Counted from the first letter of the stretch, positions 8,684-18,154 are shown. The stretch is DNA of 21,512 nt from Trachelipus rathkii (GCA_015478945.1 JABUQX010126281.1:1-21512), one strand, 5' to 3'. A program made the numbers and translations. The notes: generated by a model not told the origin, from the sequence alone.

Positions 8684-9235
8684 GAAAAGTGCTTCTCATG
8701 ATATATATGAAGAAAACGTGTTTTGTTCTTTAATTTCACATTTAACCCGCTTCTTCACTAGTCCAAGCCTAAACTTTATAATATCTCATTAAGTATGATG
8801 AGATTTTCGTAAATTCACCGGACAAGGCCATCTTTTTTTAATTGTCTCCCATATAAACAAAGCTATCGGTACGAGTCCGACAGGGTTGCTGCCACCACCT
8901 CTTGGTTTTCCGGAATTCTCTGAGCTCTTTTTCATTCTCCTAAGACCAGGAAATTGAACCGAGCGAACGGGTGGCTACACACATTACGTCCAAATGGTTA
9001 GAGAACCTCATTTGGCCGTAAGCATCGAGACCCTTCCACAGTCCTATATTAACTATCTTACTCAGAGCAAACATCATATGCGATCGAGAGGTAGAGGAGC
9101 GTAGCTAGGATTTAGTCACTGTCCCGTTCACCCCAAAGCTGCAGATAATAAGCTGTCTCGAAAATAGAGGAGAGAAGCACACAATGGTTCCAGCCGAGAC
9201 AAAGCTATAACGCACATAAGGTCTAACTTCCTTAT
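8684..9235. other. No gene recognised; one short hairpin
   Basis: The composition changes here from AT-rich to mixed. The only structure seen is CCAAATG...CATTTGG at 8991-9016, a seven-base stem with a second small GTT/AAC pair inside. An 86-codon minus-strand frame (9105-9365) overlaps the first hairpin modules and shows no domain. Confidence 0.35.
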
Positions 9236-9289
9236 CATGGTGGTTTGCCCCCACAAAACCATCCATTGCGTACCGCGGCGTGAAAAAAA

Positions 9290-9319
9290 ACAATTTTTTG
9301 CAACATTCCCAAAAAATGT
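9290..9319 (+). repeat. T-tract/A-tract hairpin, copy 1
   Basis: ACA-A-TTTTTT pairs with AAAAAATGT around GCAACATTCCC. It shares the loop start GCA and the trailing ATGTAAAA with the copies at 11187 and 15299. Confidence 0.5.
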
Positions 9320-10310
9320 AAAACAGGATCTTTCCCTCGCAATCCACGCGAAACGGAATCAACACTCGAGATCCTCTATCTCTCGGTCAGACCACGTTAA
9401 AACTATAAACACCATTGCTTCCAAATAGAGAGAGATTGAGGGCTAATCGTAAGCAGTGCATATGACACACGATGAGTCCCCACAAAATCAGAGCGCCTAT
9501 CTATACCTCTAACGCAAGGGCCAAATTCCGCGTCTCCGACAACGAGCACACACAAATTGTGTCGTAACAAACCTTTAACAAGTAAGTAATCGCAGGAGGT
9601 TGCTTCCGCCACAACCCGGTGAGCTTGTATGCGCAGAGAGACAGAGTACCTTCTTGGTGTCGCGCGCCAACAAAGGCAACAGCCTGCAACTCCTTATTTC
9701 CCGTAACAAAACGAGACCAAGACGATAGGGGTGATTGGGGGGTTGCCGGGTTAAGAAGGGAGAGACGAACTGCTGCTACTCTGCTAAAGACGTGCTGGAG
9801 ACACCAGCGACCGCGTCTCGCGATGTATAGTACGCCCCGGTTCTTACATCTAAACTTATATACTCTTGAACCAAGAAAGATAAAAACGAGACCAATCATT
9901 TCACCCATTTGACTTTCAAATGTCATTTATGTCCAAATCAATAACGAAATACAAATATATAAAAAAAAAAACAAAGAAAAGGAGACATGGATTAAGAAAT
10001 AATTGGCAGTTATGAAAAGTAGTCGTTTTCCAGAGTTAGCGAGGGTAAAATATTTTTTATGCTAATGAGTATAACTAGCACGAGGAAATGAATAGCAAAT
10101 TAATATAACGAGACATTATCTGCTATCACCACATAATTTGAATTGTTCAACGAATGCCAAGTTATGAAAGTAATCGAACTAGTACGAGCAGGTCAAGAAC
10201 AAAAGACTAATTTGTTGAAAAGTAGTATATAAAGAAATTAAAATGAGTACATGAATTGAAGAAAGCCACATATTGTCATTGTTCCAAAAAAAAGCCAATA
10301 CCAGCCAAAC

Positions 10311-10342
10311 TCCAATGATGGGTGCCCAAACCAACCATTGGA
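10311..10342 (+). repeat. Hairpin module with changed arm TCCAATG/CATTGGA
   Basis: Relative to the family arm CTCCATG/CATGGAG, both arms gained a matching extra A/T, so the seven-base stem is still perfect. The loop GGTGCCCAAACC is as in the other copies. Confidence 0.6.
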
Positions 10343-10706
10343 AAAGATAGAATCATAACCAGTAACCAACGGATGATGACCATATCGTTCCCCACAACAC
10401 ACAAAGATAGCTTGTGAAACAGTGGGGGAAATAAATAGAACGATCTTGCTTTAAAAAAAAGCAAAAATACAACAAAGAAATAGCCTCATCTCCAAGAAAT
10501 AAATACGAAGACATCATGTACGAATTACCAATAACCGGAAATTTTAAATGTCTTGTCCAAGAAAATTCCAATACCGAGCCAATCTCATGATGGGTGCTCT
10601 AAAGCCCTACCAATGGAGAACAGTAAAGCCATAAACAGCTAAACAAGAAGGAAAAATTAACAGTGATAGCAATGATGAACCAAAATGATAAAATACAATT
10701 AAGGAA

Positions 10707-10737
10707 GTCCATGAGGGGTGTCCAAGCCACCATGGAC
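10707..10737 (+). repeat. Hairpin module with swapped closing pair GTCCATG/CATGGAC
   Basis: The outermost pair is G-C instead of the C-G seen in the copies at 10986 and 11061, changed on both arms. The loop is GGGGTGTCCAAGCCAC. Confidence 0.6.
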
Positions 10738-10985
10738 AGAGATCAGAACCAACCAACCAAAGAATGAGACCAGCGGGAAGCTATGAGACTAGCACGAGAA
10801 GATGGTAGCAAATAAAACGAGACATCATCTTGCTACAACATAACCGTTTAAAATTGCTATCCCAGCCACCTGCGTGATAAATACTTCGCTCCTGTATCCA
10901 ATTTTCAAAATCTTTGTCGGAGTATGAAGTTCAAAAACTTTTGCAGGCATCTAGACATCATTGTCACTTTTGAAAGCTCATTCAA

Positions 10986-11016
10986 CTCCATGATGGGTGC
11001 CTAAGCCACCATGGAG
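10986..11016 (+). repeat. Hairpin module, canonical form
   Basis: CTCCATG pairs with CATGGAG around TGGGTGCCTAAGCCAC. It is followed by AGAC, then 20 bases later by an ACGAGACATGATT linker motif and the next module. Confidence 0.65.
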
Positions 11017-11060
11017 AGACAGTAGCCAAAAACAAAACGAGACATGATTCACCAAGTCAA

Positions 11061-11091
11061 CTCCATGATGGGTGCCCAAACCACCATGGAG
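11061..11091 (+). repeat. Hairpin module, canonical form
   Basis: CTCCATGATGG faces CCACCATGGAG: eleven pairs with a single A/C mismatch, loop GTGCCCAAA. It lies 75 bases after the previous module, the closest spacing in the array. Confidence 0.65.
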
Positions 11092-11494
11092 AGACGCAAG
11101 TTGCTACTTGTTAGTAACTTTCTCGTGAACAGGAGAAAGCCCAAGCTACCATACCACGACAAGGTCAGTAGCGTAATGGTGGAAAGCATTTTTTTGCACA
11201 CCCCCAAAAAAATGTAAAAAAGTTCGTCTTTTTGACTGGCATCATATCGTTCATGTCCAGTCAAGTCGATAGTACATGAGTTTCAGCTTTCCTCTCCCCA
11301 ACGCCTTGGCTTTCATTGCTCTTTCCATTCATCATCTCCTATTCATGAACACAAAAGTGATTCCTCCTTACTCAGAGCAATGAAAATTCAAACGCAAAGG
11401 CTCAATTTCCAGTCAGGTTGATCAAGCCTTACTTTCAACAAGCACACTTTGCGCCAAAGATTCATTGCTCTTTTCATTCAGCGACGTCATGACT
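11092..11494. other. Spacer with short CATTGCTCTT repeats, no gene
   Basis: Apart from the T/A hairpin at 11187, it holds two related strings: TTTCATTGCTCTTTCCATTC near 11311 and ATTCATTGCTCTTTTCATTC near 11459. No coding frame with recognisable content. Confidence 0.4.
11187..11214 (+). repeat. T-tract/A-tract hairpin, copy 2
   Basis: CATTTTTTT pairs perfectly with AAAAAAATG (nine pairs) around the C-rich loop GCACACCCCC, and is followed by TAAAAA. Confidence 0.6.
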
Positions 11495-11526
11495 TAGGGC
11501 GAGATATATCGAAGTCACTCGCCCTA
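11495..11526 (+). repeat. G-rich hairpin K0, nine-pair stem
   Basis: TAGGGCGAG pairs perfectly with CTCGCCCTA around the loop ATATATCGAAGTCA. It lies 79 bases before the related hairpin K1. Confidence 0.65.
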
Positions 11527-11552
11527 CTCTTGACTTTCACTGCCATAAGCGA

Positions 11553-12245
11553 ACATCACCAAGATCGGAACAGGGGGTGGGATATAGGCCAAGTCACCCA
11601 CCCCTCTCTGACACCTCGAATTTCCCTGGCAGAGTTATCAAGACTAGAGATAGCTATCGAGAGAGCCATAGCGCTTGAGACACATACCAACTCCAGCTTA
11701 TCATACGGAGTTTTTTTTTAAACCACCTTTTTCGTTTTAGAGGCTTCCCCAGACGCAAAAAGTCGTATGCGGCTCGCTCCGGGAATGCACCGATTGAGTC
11801 CTGGCACTGCCGAGACGAAGACGATTCAGAACTGTGCAAGCGATCACGTGCAATTAGTTCGTGCCCCAATCTCTCGTAATTATTAAAAATTACCCAGTAG
11901 GTGGCAAAGATAACTGCAGAGGTGTATTATCGCTGAGTTGACAGTTCCAAAAAGCCACCGTCCCGAACTTTGCGAATCACAAAGCGGACACCCGGCCTTC
12001 CACCTTCGCGATAAATGACTCGCTTGCCACTCAAGGCCCCTAGATAGCCTCCAGACGGCGTGTTAGTAGCCGGATGCGTTACAGGCCCGACGCCGAAGAC
12101 AACAAGGTCGACGACGAAGAAGACAAGAACTCTCCGAAACAGACACAGATCCCCGGACCAGCTAAAAAGGACGAGCCATCTGCCGCTAAGGCTTCCATGC
12201 CAATCTACGTTTTAGTTACGACCGCAGACAACCCCAGCATCATTT
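11553..12245 (+). repeat. Long direct repeat, copy 1 (possible LTR)
   Basis: Aligns along its length with 13262-13865. Shared tracts in order: ACCAAGATCG, ACCTCGAATTTCCCTG, GTCGTATGCGG, CCCCAATCTCTCGTAATT, CAGTAGGTGGCAAAGATAAC, TTGCCACTCAAGG, CGACGCCGAAGAC, GACGAAGAAGAC and CCAATCTACGT. Copy 1 has about 90 extra bases around 11650-11745. Two diverged direct copies flanking a 1-kb centre would suit a small non-autonomous LTR element. However, no TG...CA ends, primer-binding site or polypurine tract could be fixed, so a segmental or tandem duplication is an alternative. Confidence 0.6.
11574..11604 (+). repeat. G-rich hairpin K1, eight-pair stem
   Basis: GGGGTGGG pairs perfectly with CCCACCCC around the loop ATATAGGCCAAGTCA. 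The loop resembles those of K0 and K2 while the stem sequence differs. Confidence 0.65.
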
Positions 12246-13261
12246 CAAGTCGGAAAGGAAGAAATAAAAAGCTTCGAATGAAAGCTTTAGCTCGAAACTT
12301 GGGATAAAACGAAATCCCGAGATACGCAACCAGACCCTCACCGCGACATAACACTCGAAGACGGCGAGGGAACCCAGTCCCGCTAGCTTCCTTTGGCTCT
12401 GTTAGTACTTACGGGACTTAACCCAATTTCTTAACAGAAAGTAAGTAGCGCTATGGAGAACCCTATGGATCACCGTCCCCGTGAGTCAGGGGCCACTATG
12501 ACCGAGACAGTTGATCGTACTACGGAAGACTTAGAGGCGAACGATTTCAGATACTCCTCGGGGTACAACCGATACGGTGAAACCAACGGATGAAGTGAAA
12601 CGAGATGTCAAGTCGCCGTCCGGCACCGCATTTATGTTTGCAAACCATCACATCAGATCGTTGTATCTCTACACTTCCCCCAATTTTCTCCACCTTGTCA
12701 TTGCCAAGAAGCCTTACATATCCCAAGTTCCTACGAACAGTAGTAGCACCAACAGCGGCAGCAGCAGCTGTAGATTCCACGAGAACTCCGCGCGATCAGT
12801 ACACCCAACGGCCCCCCGTAAAATGCGCAAGACCTGAGTAACGAGGAAGGATGATGCACAGTCGCGCCCGTTTAGGAAAATCAAGGACAGGATTTTCCGT
12901 AGCGCGCCGTAACAAACACCCCTTATTGATCCCCGTTCCCAAGCCCAGCAAGATGCAGGGTACTAGTAACGATTTGTGCCGGGTGACTGAAAGAGACGTA
13001 AATACCTGACAACTCACGCGAATCCAAAAAGCATTGAGATACGAAGGAGGGATAGCTCCACACGATCCGTCATACCGATCGCTATGATCGATAGTATTGG
13101 GACTCGGAGGACATTCCTCTCACCTTCTTTTTACAATCTCAGTCCGATTGGTAGCGTGTATTTCTCTCAAACATCTCACCGCGTCTGAACCGTATCATCT
13201 ACTCCTACATACTACTGAGCCAGCTATTGAAATTACTACTGGTCGCGCTTTGTCGGCACCA
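12246..13261 (+). other. Centre between the long direct repeats; possible gag-like remnant
   Basis: If the flanking repeats are LTRs, this 1-kb centre is the internal region. An ATG at 12453 opens 46 codons (begins MENPMDHRPRESG, ends TGA 12591-12593), then the next frame carries on from about 12568 to 12837 with VKSPSGTAFMFANHH, a Ser/Asn-rich NSSSTNSGSSS segment and a basic tail. A single-base frameshift between them would give one acidic-then-basic protein of about 125 residues. I see no zinc knuckle, protease or reverse-transcriptase motif, so a gag identity is only a guess. The remaining part (12841-13261) has no clear frame. Confidence 0.3.
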
Positions 13262-13865
13262 ATGCGAACTTCCACCAAGATCGAGACCTGGGGGGATATA
13301 TCGGGGTCACCCCCCCATTCTAGCACCTCGAATTTCCCTGCCAGAGTTATTGAGACTTCGAGCATGCGCTGCTGATGCAAAAGGTCGTATGCGGCACGTT
13401 CCGGGAATGTAAAGGTGAGTCAAGGCGCTGCCGTGAAACGAAGACGACCGCGCAACTGTGATACAAACGATCACATGCAGTTAGTTCAAGCCCCAATCTC
13501 TCGTAATTCATAGAAATTAACCAGTAGGTGGCAAAGATAACTACAGAGGTGAATCGCTGGCTGACAGCCCCAGAAGCCTCCGTCACGAACTTAACCAAGT
13601 CTCAGAGCGATACCCCGGCGTTCCACCGTAGCAAAAATAACTTGCTTGCCACTCAAGGCGCCTAATAGCTACCAGTTAGGCGTGTTAGTATCGGGGTTAT
13701 GTTACTGGTCGACGCCGAAGACAAGGTCAACGACGAAGAAGACCAGAACGCCCCAAACAAACACAGATTCCCTGACATAGCTATAAAGGAGCGAGCAATT
13801 CCACTAAGGTTTCAGTTCCAATCTACGTCCTAGTTGCATCAGACAGCCTCACATTACCATTTTTA
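13262..13865 (+). repeat. Long direct repeat, copy 2 (possible LTR)
   Basis: Partner of 11553-12245, about 1.7 kb further on and shorter by about 90 bases. It is immediately followed (13866-13950) by the beginning of a third unit: another GAGACC..., the hairpin, then a CTTCTTAAATT stretch. That run-on is more like tandem array structure than a clean LTR boundary. Confidence 0.6.
13289..13317 (+). repeat. G-rich hairpin K2, seven-pair stem
   Basis: TGGGGGG pairs with CCCCCCA (one extra C) around ATATATCGGGGTCA, at the start of copy 2 of the long repeat. Confidence 0.62.
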
Positions 13866-13950
13866 GAGAGACCAGACTGAGGCGGGATCTATGGTCATCA
13901 CCCCCTCCATTATTCCTTCTTAAATTGTGCGATTAGAGACGCCGTAGCAT
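13866..13950 (+). repeat. Truncated third unit start of the long direct repeat
   Basis: Begins GAGAGACCAGACTGAGGCGGG, parallel to TCGAGACCTGGGGGG of copy 2, includes the hairpin at 13879-13907, then diverges. Confidence 0.45.
13879..13907 (+). repeat. G-rich hairpin K3, seven pairs with a bulge
   Basis: GAGG-C-GGG pairs with CCCCCTC leaving one C bulged, around ATCTATGGTCATCA. This is the most diverged loop of the four. Confidence 0.55.
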
Positions 13951-14058
13951 GAAATGAAATCGCGAGTTTACCGGAAAAATTGGTGTTGAAGAAGATGATA
14001 CCTACGCGAGAGGCCAATCATCCTCAATTCAACAAAAAAGAGAAACAGCAACGTTTCG
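13951..14058. other. Junction segment, no gene
   Basis: Links the truncated third unit to the fold-back unit. It ends with AGAGAAACAGCAACGTTTC, a string that recurs in the 14747-14935 repeat. Confidence 0.35.
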
Positions 14059-14215
14059 AGATACAATGGTTGCCATTTAGCCGCCTGTACACACACACAC
14101 ACAAGTACACGAACCTTTGAGAGTGACTAACTCTACGATTGGTAAATGTGTGTGTGTCTACAAAACGTTAGCAGCTTGGACCGCATGGAGGCGGCAACCG
14201 TTTCCAAGGCAAGAC
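14059..14215 (+). repeat. CA/GT fold-back unit, copy A
   Basis: Imperfect inverted repeat. GGTTGCC near the left faces GGCAACC near the right, and an inner (AC)n tract faces a (TG)n tract, with AGAGTGACTAACTCT as a small central hairpin. The arrangement resembles a fold-back MITE. Confidence 0.55.
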
Positions 14216-14520
14216 CAGTGTAAAGTTCAATATTCTTTAGTTTTTTTGTTTTTTTTTAGCTTTAAGTAAGGATGGATAAAGGAAAAAAAGGAGAAACAGC
14301 AGAGGTTGCGAGTAATGATGGAATTGAAGGCAAGAGAGGGAGGAGGTTGTGCACCCCATTTAAAGGTGATAGTACTGATGCTGAGGATTATGAGATGTGG
14401 AACCGAGATCATAAACGAACTTAACCGCGTTTCCGAAGAAACAAGACATATTTAAGGAACTCCTAACCTTGTGAAGGAGAGGTCGAAGAAAGAAATCGAG
14501 ACATGAAAGCCAAGCCAACT

Positions 14521-14551
14521 CTCCATGATGGGTCCCCAAGCCACCATGGAC
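14521..14551 (+). repeat. Hairpin module with one broken closing pair
   Basis: CTCCATG faces CATGGAC, so the outermost pair is C/C and broken. The loop has GGGTCCCCAAG. The following string CAGAGATCAGAACCA also follows the module at 10707, showing that the flank is repeated as well. Confidence 0.6.
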
Positions 14552-14664
14552 AGAGATCAGAACCATAAACGAACTTGACCGCGTTTCCTAAGAAACAAGA
14601 CATAATTAAATAGCTGTAAAGAAAAATGGGAAGAAAATAAATCGAGACATGAAAGCCAATCCAA

Positions 14665-14695
14665 CTCTATGATGGGTGCCCATTCCACCATGGAG
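14665..14695 (+). repeat. Hairpin module with a wobble pair
   Basis: CTCTATG faces CATGGAG, giving one T-G wobble. The flanks ATCGAGACATGAAAGCCAA before it and GACTAGCAAGAG after it are shared with other modules. Confidence 0.6.
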
Positions 14696-14746
14696 GGAAA
14701 AAGACTAGCAAGAGAAGAGGACGGGAAATAAAATGAGACATGATCT

Positions 14747-14935
14747 TTGGGAGAGAGAAAAAGGAACTCACCTCTCTCTCCCCAAGATGGATGTACCCTC
14801 TTAGCAGCAAATCAAGGAAAAGAGAAACAGCAACGTTTCATCAAAAGCGGACTTGGCTCCATTTCCAAACCAGCATCGGACTTGGCTCCATTTCCAAACC
14901 AGCATCGTTATTGCGGTTCGGTAGAGGGAGTGAAA
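14747..14935 (+). repeat. Repeat block B with internal 29-bp tandem duplication
   Basis: Aligns with 15770-15955. It contains a 29-base direct tandem duplication at 14848-14876 and 14877-14905 (starts CGGACTTGGCTCCATTTCC) that the partner block lacks. The open frames over it (up to 102 codons) are repeat artefacts. Confidence 0.65.
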
Positions 14936-15121
14936 GATTACTTTTTCTGGCGTTCGCTGCTGAAAGCTGCTGACACTCTTCCCGTACACTGCCTCGAGTA
15001 TAATCCCTCCTTTTCTCTCTCTCTCTCTCTCTCAACCATGCAGCAACTCGGATAAGAGTAAAGAAGGAGGAGGGGGCCGCGTCATAAATTCTAGCGACCA
15101 AACCTCGGTAAGCTGTTAAAA

Positions 15122-15148
15122 CGGTAACATTGGTTGCCATTTAGCCGT

Positions 15149-15188
<40 letters not shown>

Positions 15189-15295
15189 CTACACGAACCT
15201 TTGAGAGTGACTAACTCTACGATTGGTAGATGTGTGTGTCTACATAACGTTTACCAGCTTGGACCGCATGGAGGCGGCAACCGTTTCCAAGCCAA
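15122..15295 (+). repeat. CA/GT fold-back unit, copy A', expanded CA arm
   Basis: The same unit as 14059-14215 with near-identical flanks. Its AC tract has grown to about 38 bases while the opposing TG tract stayed at about eight bases. Confidence 0.6.
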
Positions 15296-15298
15296 AAG

Positions 15299-15329
15299 CA
15301 TTTTTTTGCACAACACCCCCAAAAAAATG
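15299..15329 (+). repeat. T-tract/A-tract hairpin, copy 3
   Basis: The same nine-pair stem, CATTTTTTT/AAAAAAATG, with a loop three bases longer (GCACAACACCCCC), followed by TAAAAA. It directly follows the second CA/GT fold-back unit. Confidence 0.6.
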
Positions 15330-15717
15330 TAAAAAGGGTAAGTTGACTTCCATTCGCCAACTTGATCGGGAAAAACACGAATCAGCATAAGACGAAATGT
15401 CTTTCAAAGTGTTTTATCCATATAATCCGTCTCGTTTTATTTCCTTCCAAAATAAACAAAGACTCTTTGGATAAAAACGCTAAAGTCATCTCGGAAACGA
15501 GGTCAAATCCGATAAAGAAGGAAATGCTCTTCTTCACTGAACAAGACACACGTTTCCTACACTTATCTCTTACTACTTCCCTGCGGCGTCTTTTATTTTC
15601 CGTAGCTACCTGTTAGTTCTCCTTCCCCTATATATATTAATACCTATAGCAGTGAGGCAAAAATATTAGATTGGGGAAGGATTAGGCCGCCCCACCTCAA
15701 CAAGGTCGATAGCTTTT
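15330..15717. other. Spacer with one 84-codon frame, no gene called
   Basis: The frame at 15362-15616 (+) has a plausible residue mix but no recognisable domain, lies inside a repeat-rich block, and has no support from motif or context. Confidence 0.3.
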
Positions 15718-15747
15718 ACCATGGTTAGTTCGCCAAACCACCATGCC
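15718..15747 (+). repeat. Diverged hairpin module
   Basis: CCATGGTTAGTTCGCCAAACC followed by ACCATG keeps the right arm and CCAAACC of the family. CATGG/CCATG still pairs. Confidence 0.5.
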
Positions 15748-15769
15748 GGGGCGGAAATTCTGGAAATGC

Positions 15770-15955
15770 AAACTTTTGGAAAGAGCGAAAGGAAATCACC
15801 CTCTCTCCTCCCCAAAGATGGATGTACCCACTTAGACACAAATCAAGGAAAAAAAAAAAAAAAGAAAAAAAAAAAGAAAACAGCAACTTTCATCAGAAGC
15901 GGACTTTGCTCCATTTCCAAACCAGCATCGTTATTGCGGTTCAGTAGAGGGAGAG
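15770..15955 (+). repeat. Repeat block B'
   Basis: Partner of 14747-14935. It carries an A-rich run (15848-15880) not seen in block B and only one copy of the 29-base unit. Confidence 0.6.
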
Positions 15956-15960
15956 ACTAC

Positions 15961-16190
15961 GAGCTGTGACAGTAGCTAATCAGTAAAGCACTTCTTTACC
16001 AATAGAATTAATGTTTTGCATCCGTGATACGTTGGGGACCGCCTGGCTAGCCAGTGGTATCTACCAGCCTCTATAAAAACCCGGACCTATCTTATAGATT
16101 CTCATTGATACGATTTAAAGTGTAAATTTTACGTCATACCTATTTTTTATTTTTGGTCTACGAAAGTATGTATTGCAACTAAGAACAATA
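15961..16190. other. End of the GC-richer island, no gene
   Basis: Unremarkable sequence leading into the microsatellite belt. Confidence 0.35.
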
Positions 16191-16385
16191 TATACGGTAT
16201 ATATATATATATATATATATATATACTCTCTATATATATATATATATATATATGTAATAATATATGTATATATATATCATAATATAATAATATAATGTAA
16301 TCCAATATATATATGTAATAATATGTATGTAATATGTAATAATAATATATATATATATATGTATGTATGTAATAATATAATAATA

Positions 16386-16417
<32 letters not shown>

Positions 16418-16625
16418 TGTAATAATAATATATATATATATCATATATAATAATGCGTAATATTAATAATAATAATAATAAATATATATATAATAATAAT
16501 AATAATATTATATATATATATATGTAATATATAATAATAATAATATAATAATATGTATAATAATAATAATAATAATAACCTTAATAATAATAATAATATA
16601 TATATATAATATATATATATATATA
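16191..16625. repeat. AT and AAT microsatellite belt 1
   Basis: Runs of (AT)n at 16197-16225 and 16231-16254, then mixed (AAT)n and ATGT units. Long Tyr/Ile/Leu frames here on the minus strand are translations of microsatellite. Confidence 0.9.
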
Positions 16626-17110
16626 GCGTATTGTTGTGAATACATTTTTCCTTAAATGTCAGCAAAATGTCTCTTCCCTCGACTCAAAAATAACGTAAAA
16701 AGTAAATTCAACTTTTTTGCTTATCACTGTCCCATTCAGACAAGGGAATGAAACATCGTTACTACATGTTCCAATCTCATTTAGGTTTAAATATTTCAGG
16801 GTGGAACTGACAAACAGTTCCGTTTTGCAATCACAGATCTTTGAATAGTTTAGTAATATATATGTCTGTGTATGTGTAAGTGTTTATGTATTTCTGTATT
16901 TAGGTGTGGTTTGTGTGGGTGCAAGAAGATTATTTTATTTCTAATTACGTTAATAAAAATAAAATATAATCATTTTATTCATATAATATTTTCCTTTTTC
17001 TTTTAAAGAAATGATGCCACATTTAATTTAACTCTAAAGATTTTAAAACAACAATTTCATTATCTATTCAAAATAAATTCTCATCACTGTTGGTATATTT
17101 TTGTTTAATT
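16626..17110. other. AT-rich unique-looking sequence, no gene
   Basis: Contains a GTGTGT-rich patch near 16865-16920. No coding frame or known repeat was recognised. Confidence 0.4.
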
Positions 17111-17117
17111 ACCTCTG

Positions 17118-17165
<48 letters not shown>

Positions 17166-17385
17166 CATATCATATATCTTTATATATATAATAATATGTA
17201 TGTATGTATATATATAATAATATATATGTAGCAATAATAATAATAATGTAGTAACCAATATTAATAATAATATAATATATATATGCTCAATATGTATGTA
17301 ACATATATAATATAATATATATAATATGTAATAGCAATAATATGTAATATAATATGTATGTATGTATATATAAAGAAAATTTATT
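17111..17385. repeat. AT and AAT microsatellite belt 2
   Basis: Starts with a pure (AT)n run at about 17121-17151, then ATGT and AAT units. Confidence 0.9.
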
Positions 17386-18154
17386 CCCAATAAATAATCA
17401 AAACGATTGAAACGATGTATCCTATTTAAAACCTCTAACTAACCATAAACCTACAATACTTACAATATCATATATACCAACACAGACAAGGAAATAACAC
17501 AAAAGCTACCTATTACTAACTGTTACAATGATCAATGCAAGGTAATAAAAATACACGCGAGCTTCCAAAATCCGACATCGATCTTTTTTATTTTAAAGCA
17601 AAAATAATAAAAAAATGGAAAAGGTCAAAGGAAATCTTTTAACTAGGGTTTCAACTCCATACTGACAACTATATCAATATTTATTAGTAGTAGCTAATGG
17701 AACCTTTTAAACTTTCAATTTTCTTTAAAAACGTAAATTGTCAAATAACTAATCAATGTAAAATGTCCCTCTATTTAAATTTATATTTTCCGCATCATTT
17801 ATAGTAAAGAACTCTGATAAGTTTCTAGAATCGATATCTGCTATAGGAACAATTAAAGAAGTGTAAATTTTTTATTCCATGAATAAAAAACAAATGATTA
17901 TGTTCCCAGTATGAGAAATATGAGATTATGATAAATGTTCTCCTATGATTACTGAGAGCAGAATTTTATTCATCAACTCTCAAACTGTATGAATGTTGGT
18001 ATTATCGTCTAATTAAATCATTTCTCGCGATAACGTATACTTCATTGCACCTACCAAATTTTATACTAAACGCTACCACATTTATCTCTTCCTCCATTAA
18101 TATTAGTTTCGGTACTTTTTTATGGTACATGGAACCGATTGAACTACATTTATT

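Larger units (their letters stand above)
9236..11091 (+). repeat. Array of 31-bp hairpin modules and linked GAGAC motifs
   Basis: At least six modules share the form CTCCATGATGG-GTGCCCAAA-CCACCATGGAG: arms of about 11 bases around a 9-base loop. They lie at 9236-9268 (diverged), 10311-10342, 10584-10618, 10707-10737, 10986-11016 and 11061-11091. Possible weaker relatives lie at 9478-9500 and 9653-9680. Linked motifs recur between them: AACGAGACATGAT-like at 10109, 10818 and 11034, and ACTAGCACGAG-like at 10074 and 10790. Spacing is irregular (75-300 bases), so this is an interspersed module family, not a simple satellite and not CRISPR. Overlapping open frames, including a 141-codon minus-strand frame at 9501-9926, have no recognisable domain and are not called as genes. 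Confidence 0.6.
14059..15960 (+). repeat. Tandem duplication of about 1.05 kb (A-B, A'-B')
   Basis: Block A (14059-14215) reappears as A' (15122-15295), and block B (14747-14935) as B' (15770-15955), in the same order and orientation, with offsets of about 1065 and 1020 bases. The stretch between A and B carries hairpin modules at 14521 and 14665. The stretch between A' and B' carries one at 15718. The middles have diverged far more than the A and B blocks. Confidence 0.65.

Noticed and set aside
9501..9926. 141-codon minus-strand frame, the longest outside microsatellite
   Set aside because: No recognisable domain, a 97-codon frame on the opposite strand overlaps it, and its sequence is made of the hairpin-module repeat family.
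9236..11091. Regularly recurring palindromic repeats suggesting a CRISPR array
   Set aside because: Spacing runs from about 75 to 300 bases, copies are diverged, there are no cas genes, and the context is an animal genome.
12577..12841. Two overlapping + strand frames of 86 and 78 codons as separate genes
   Set aside because: They overlap in different frames with no domain; at most one continues the 12453 frame after a frameshift.
14740..15140. Four overlapping frames (62-102 codons) on both strands
   Set aside because: All lie on repeat block B, whose 29-bp tandem duplication and duplicate at 15770 explain the open length.
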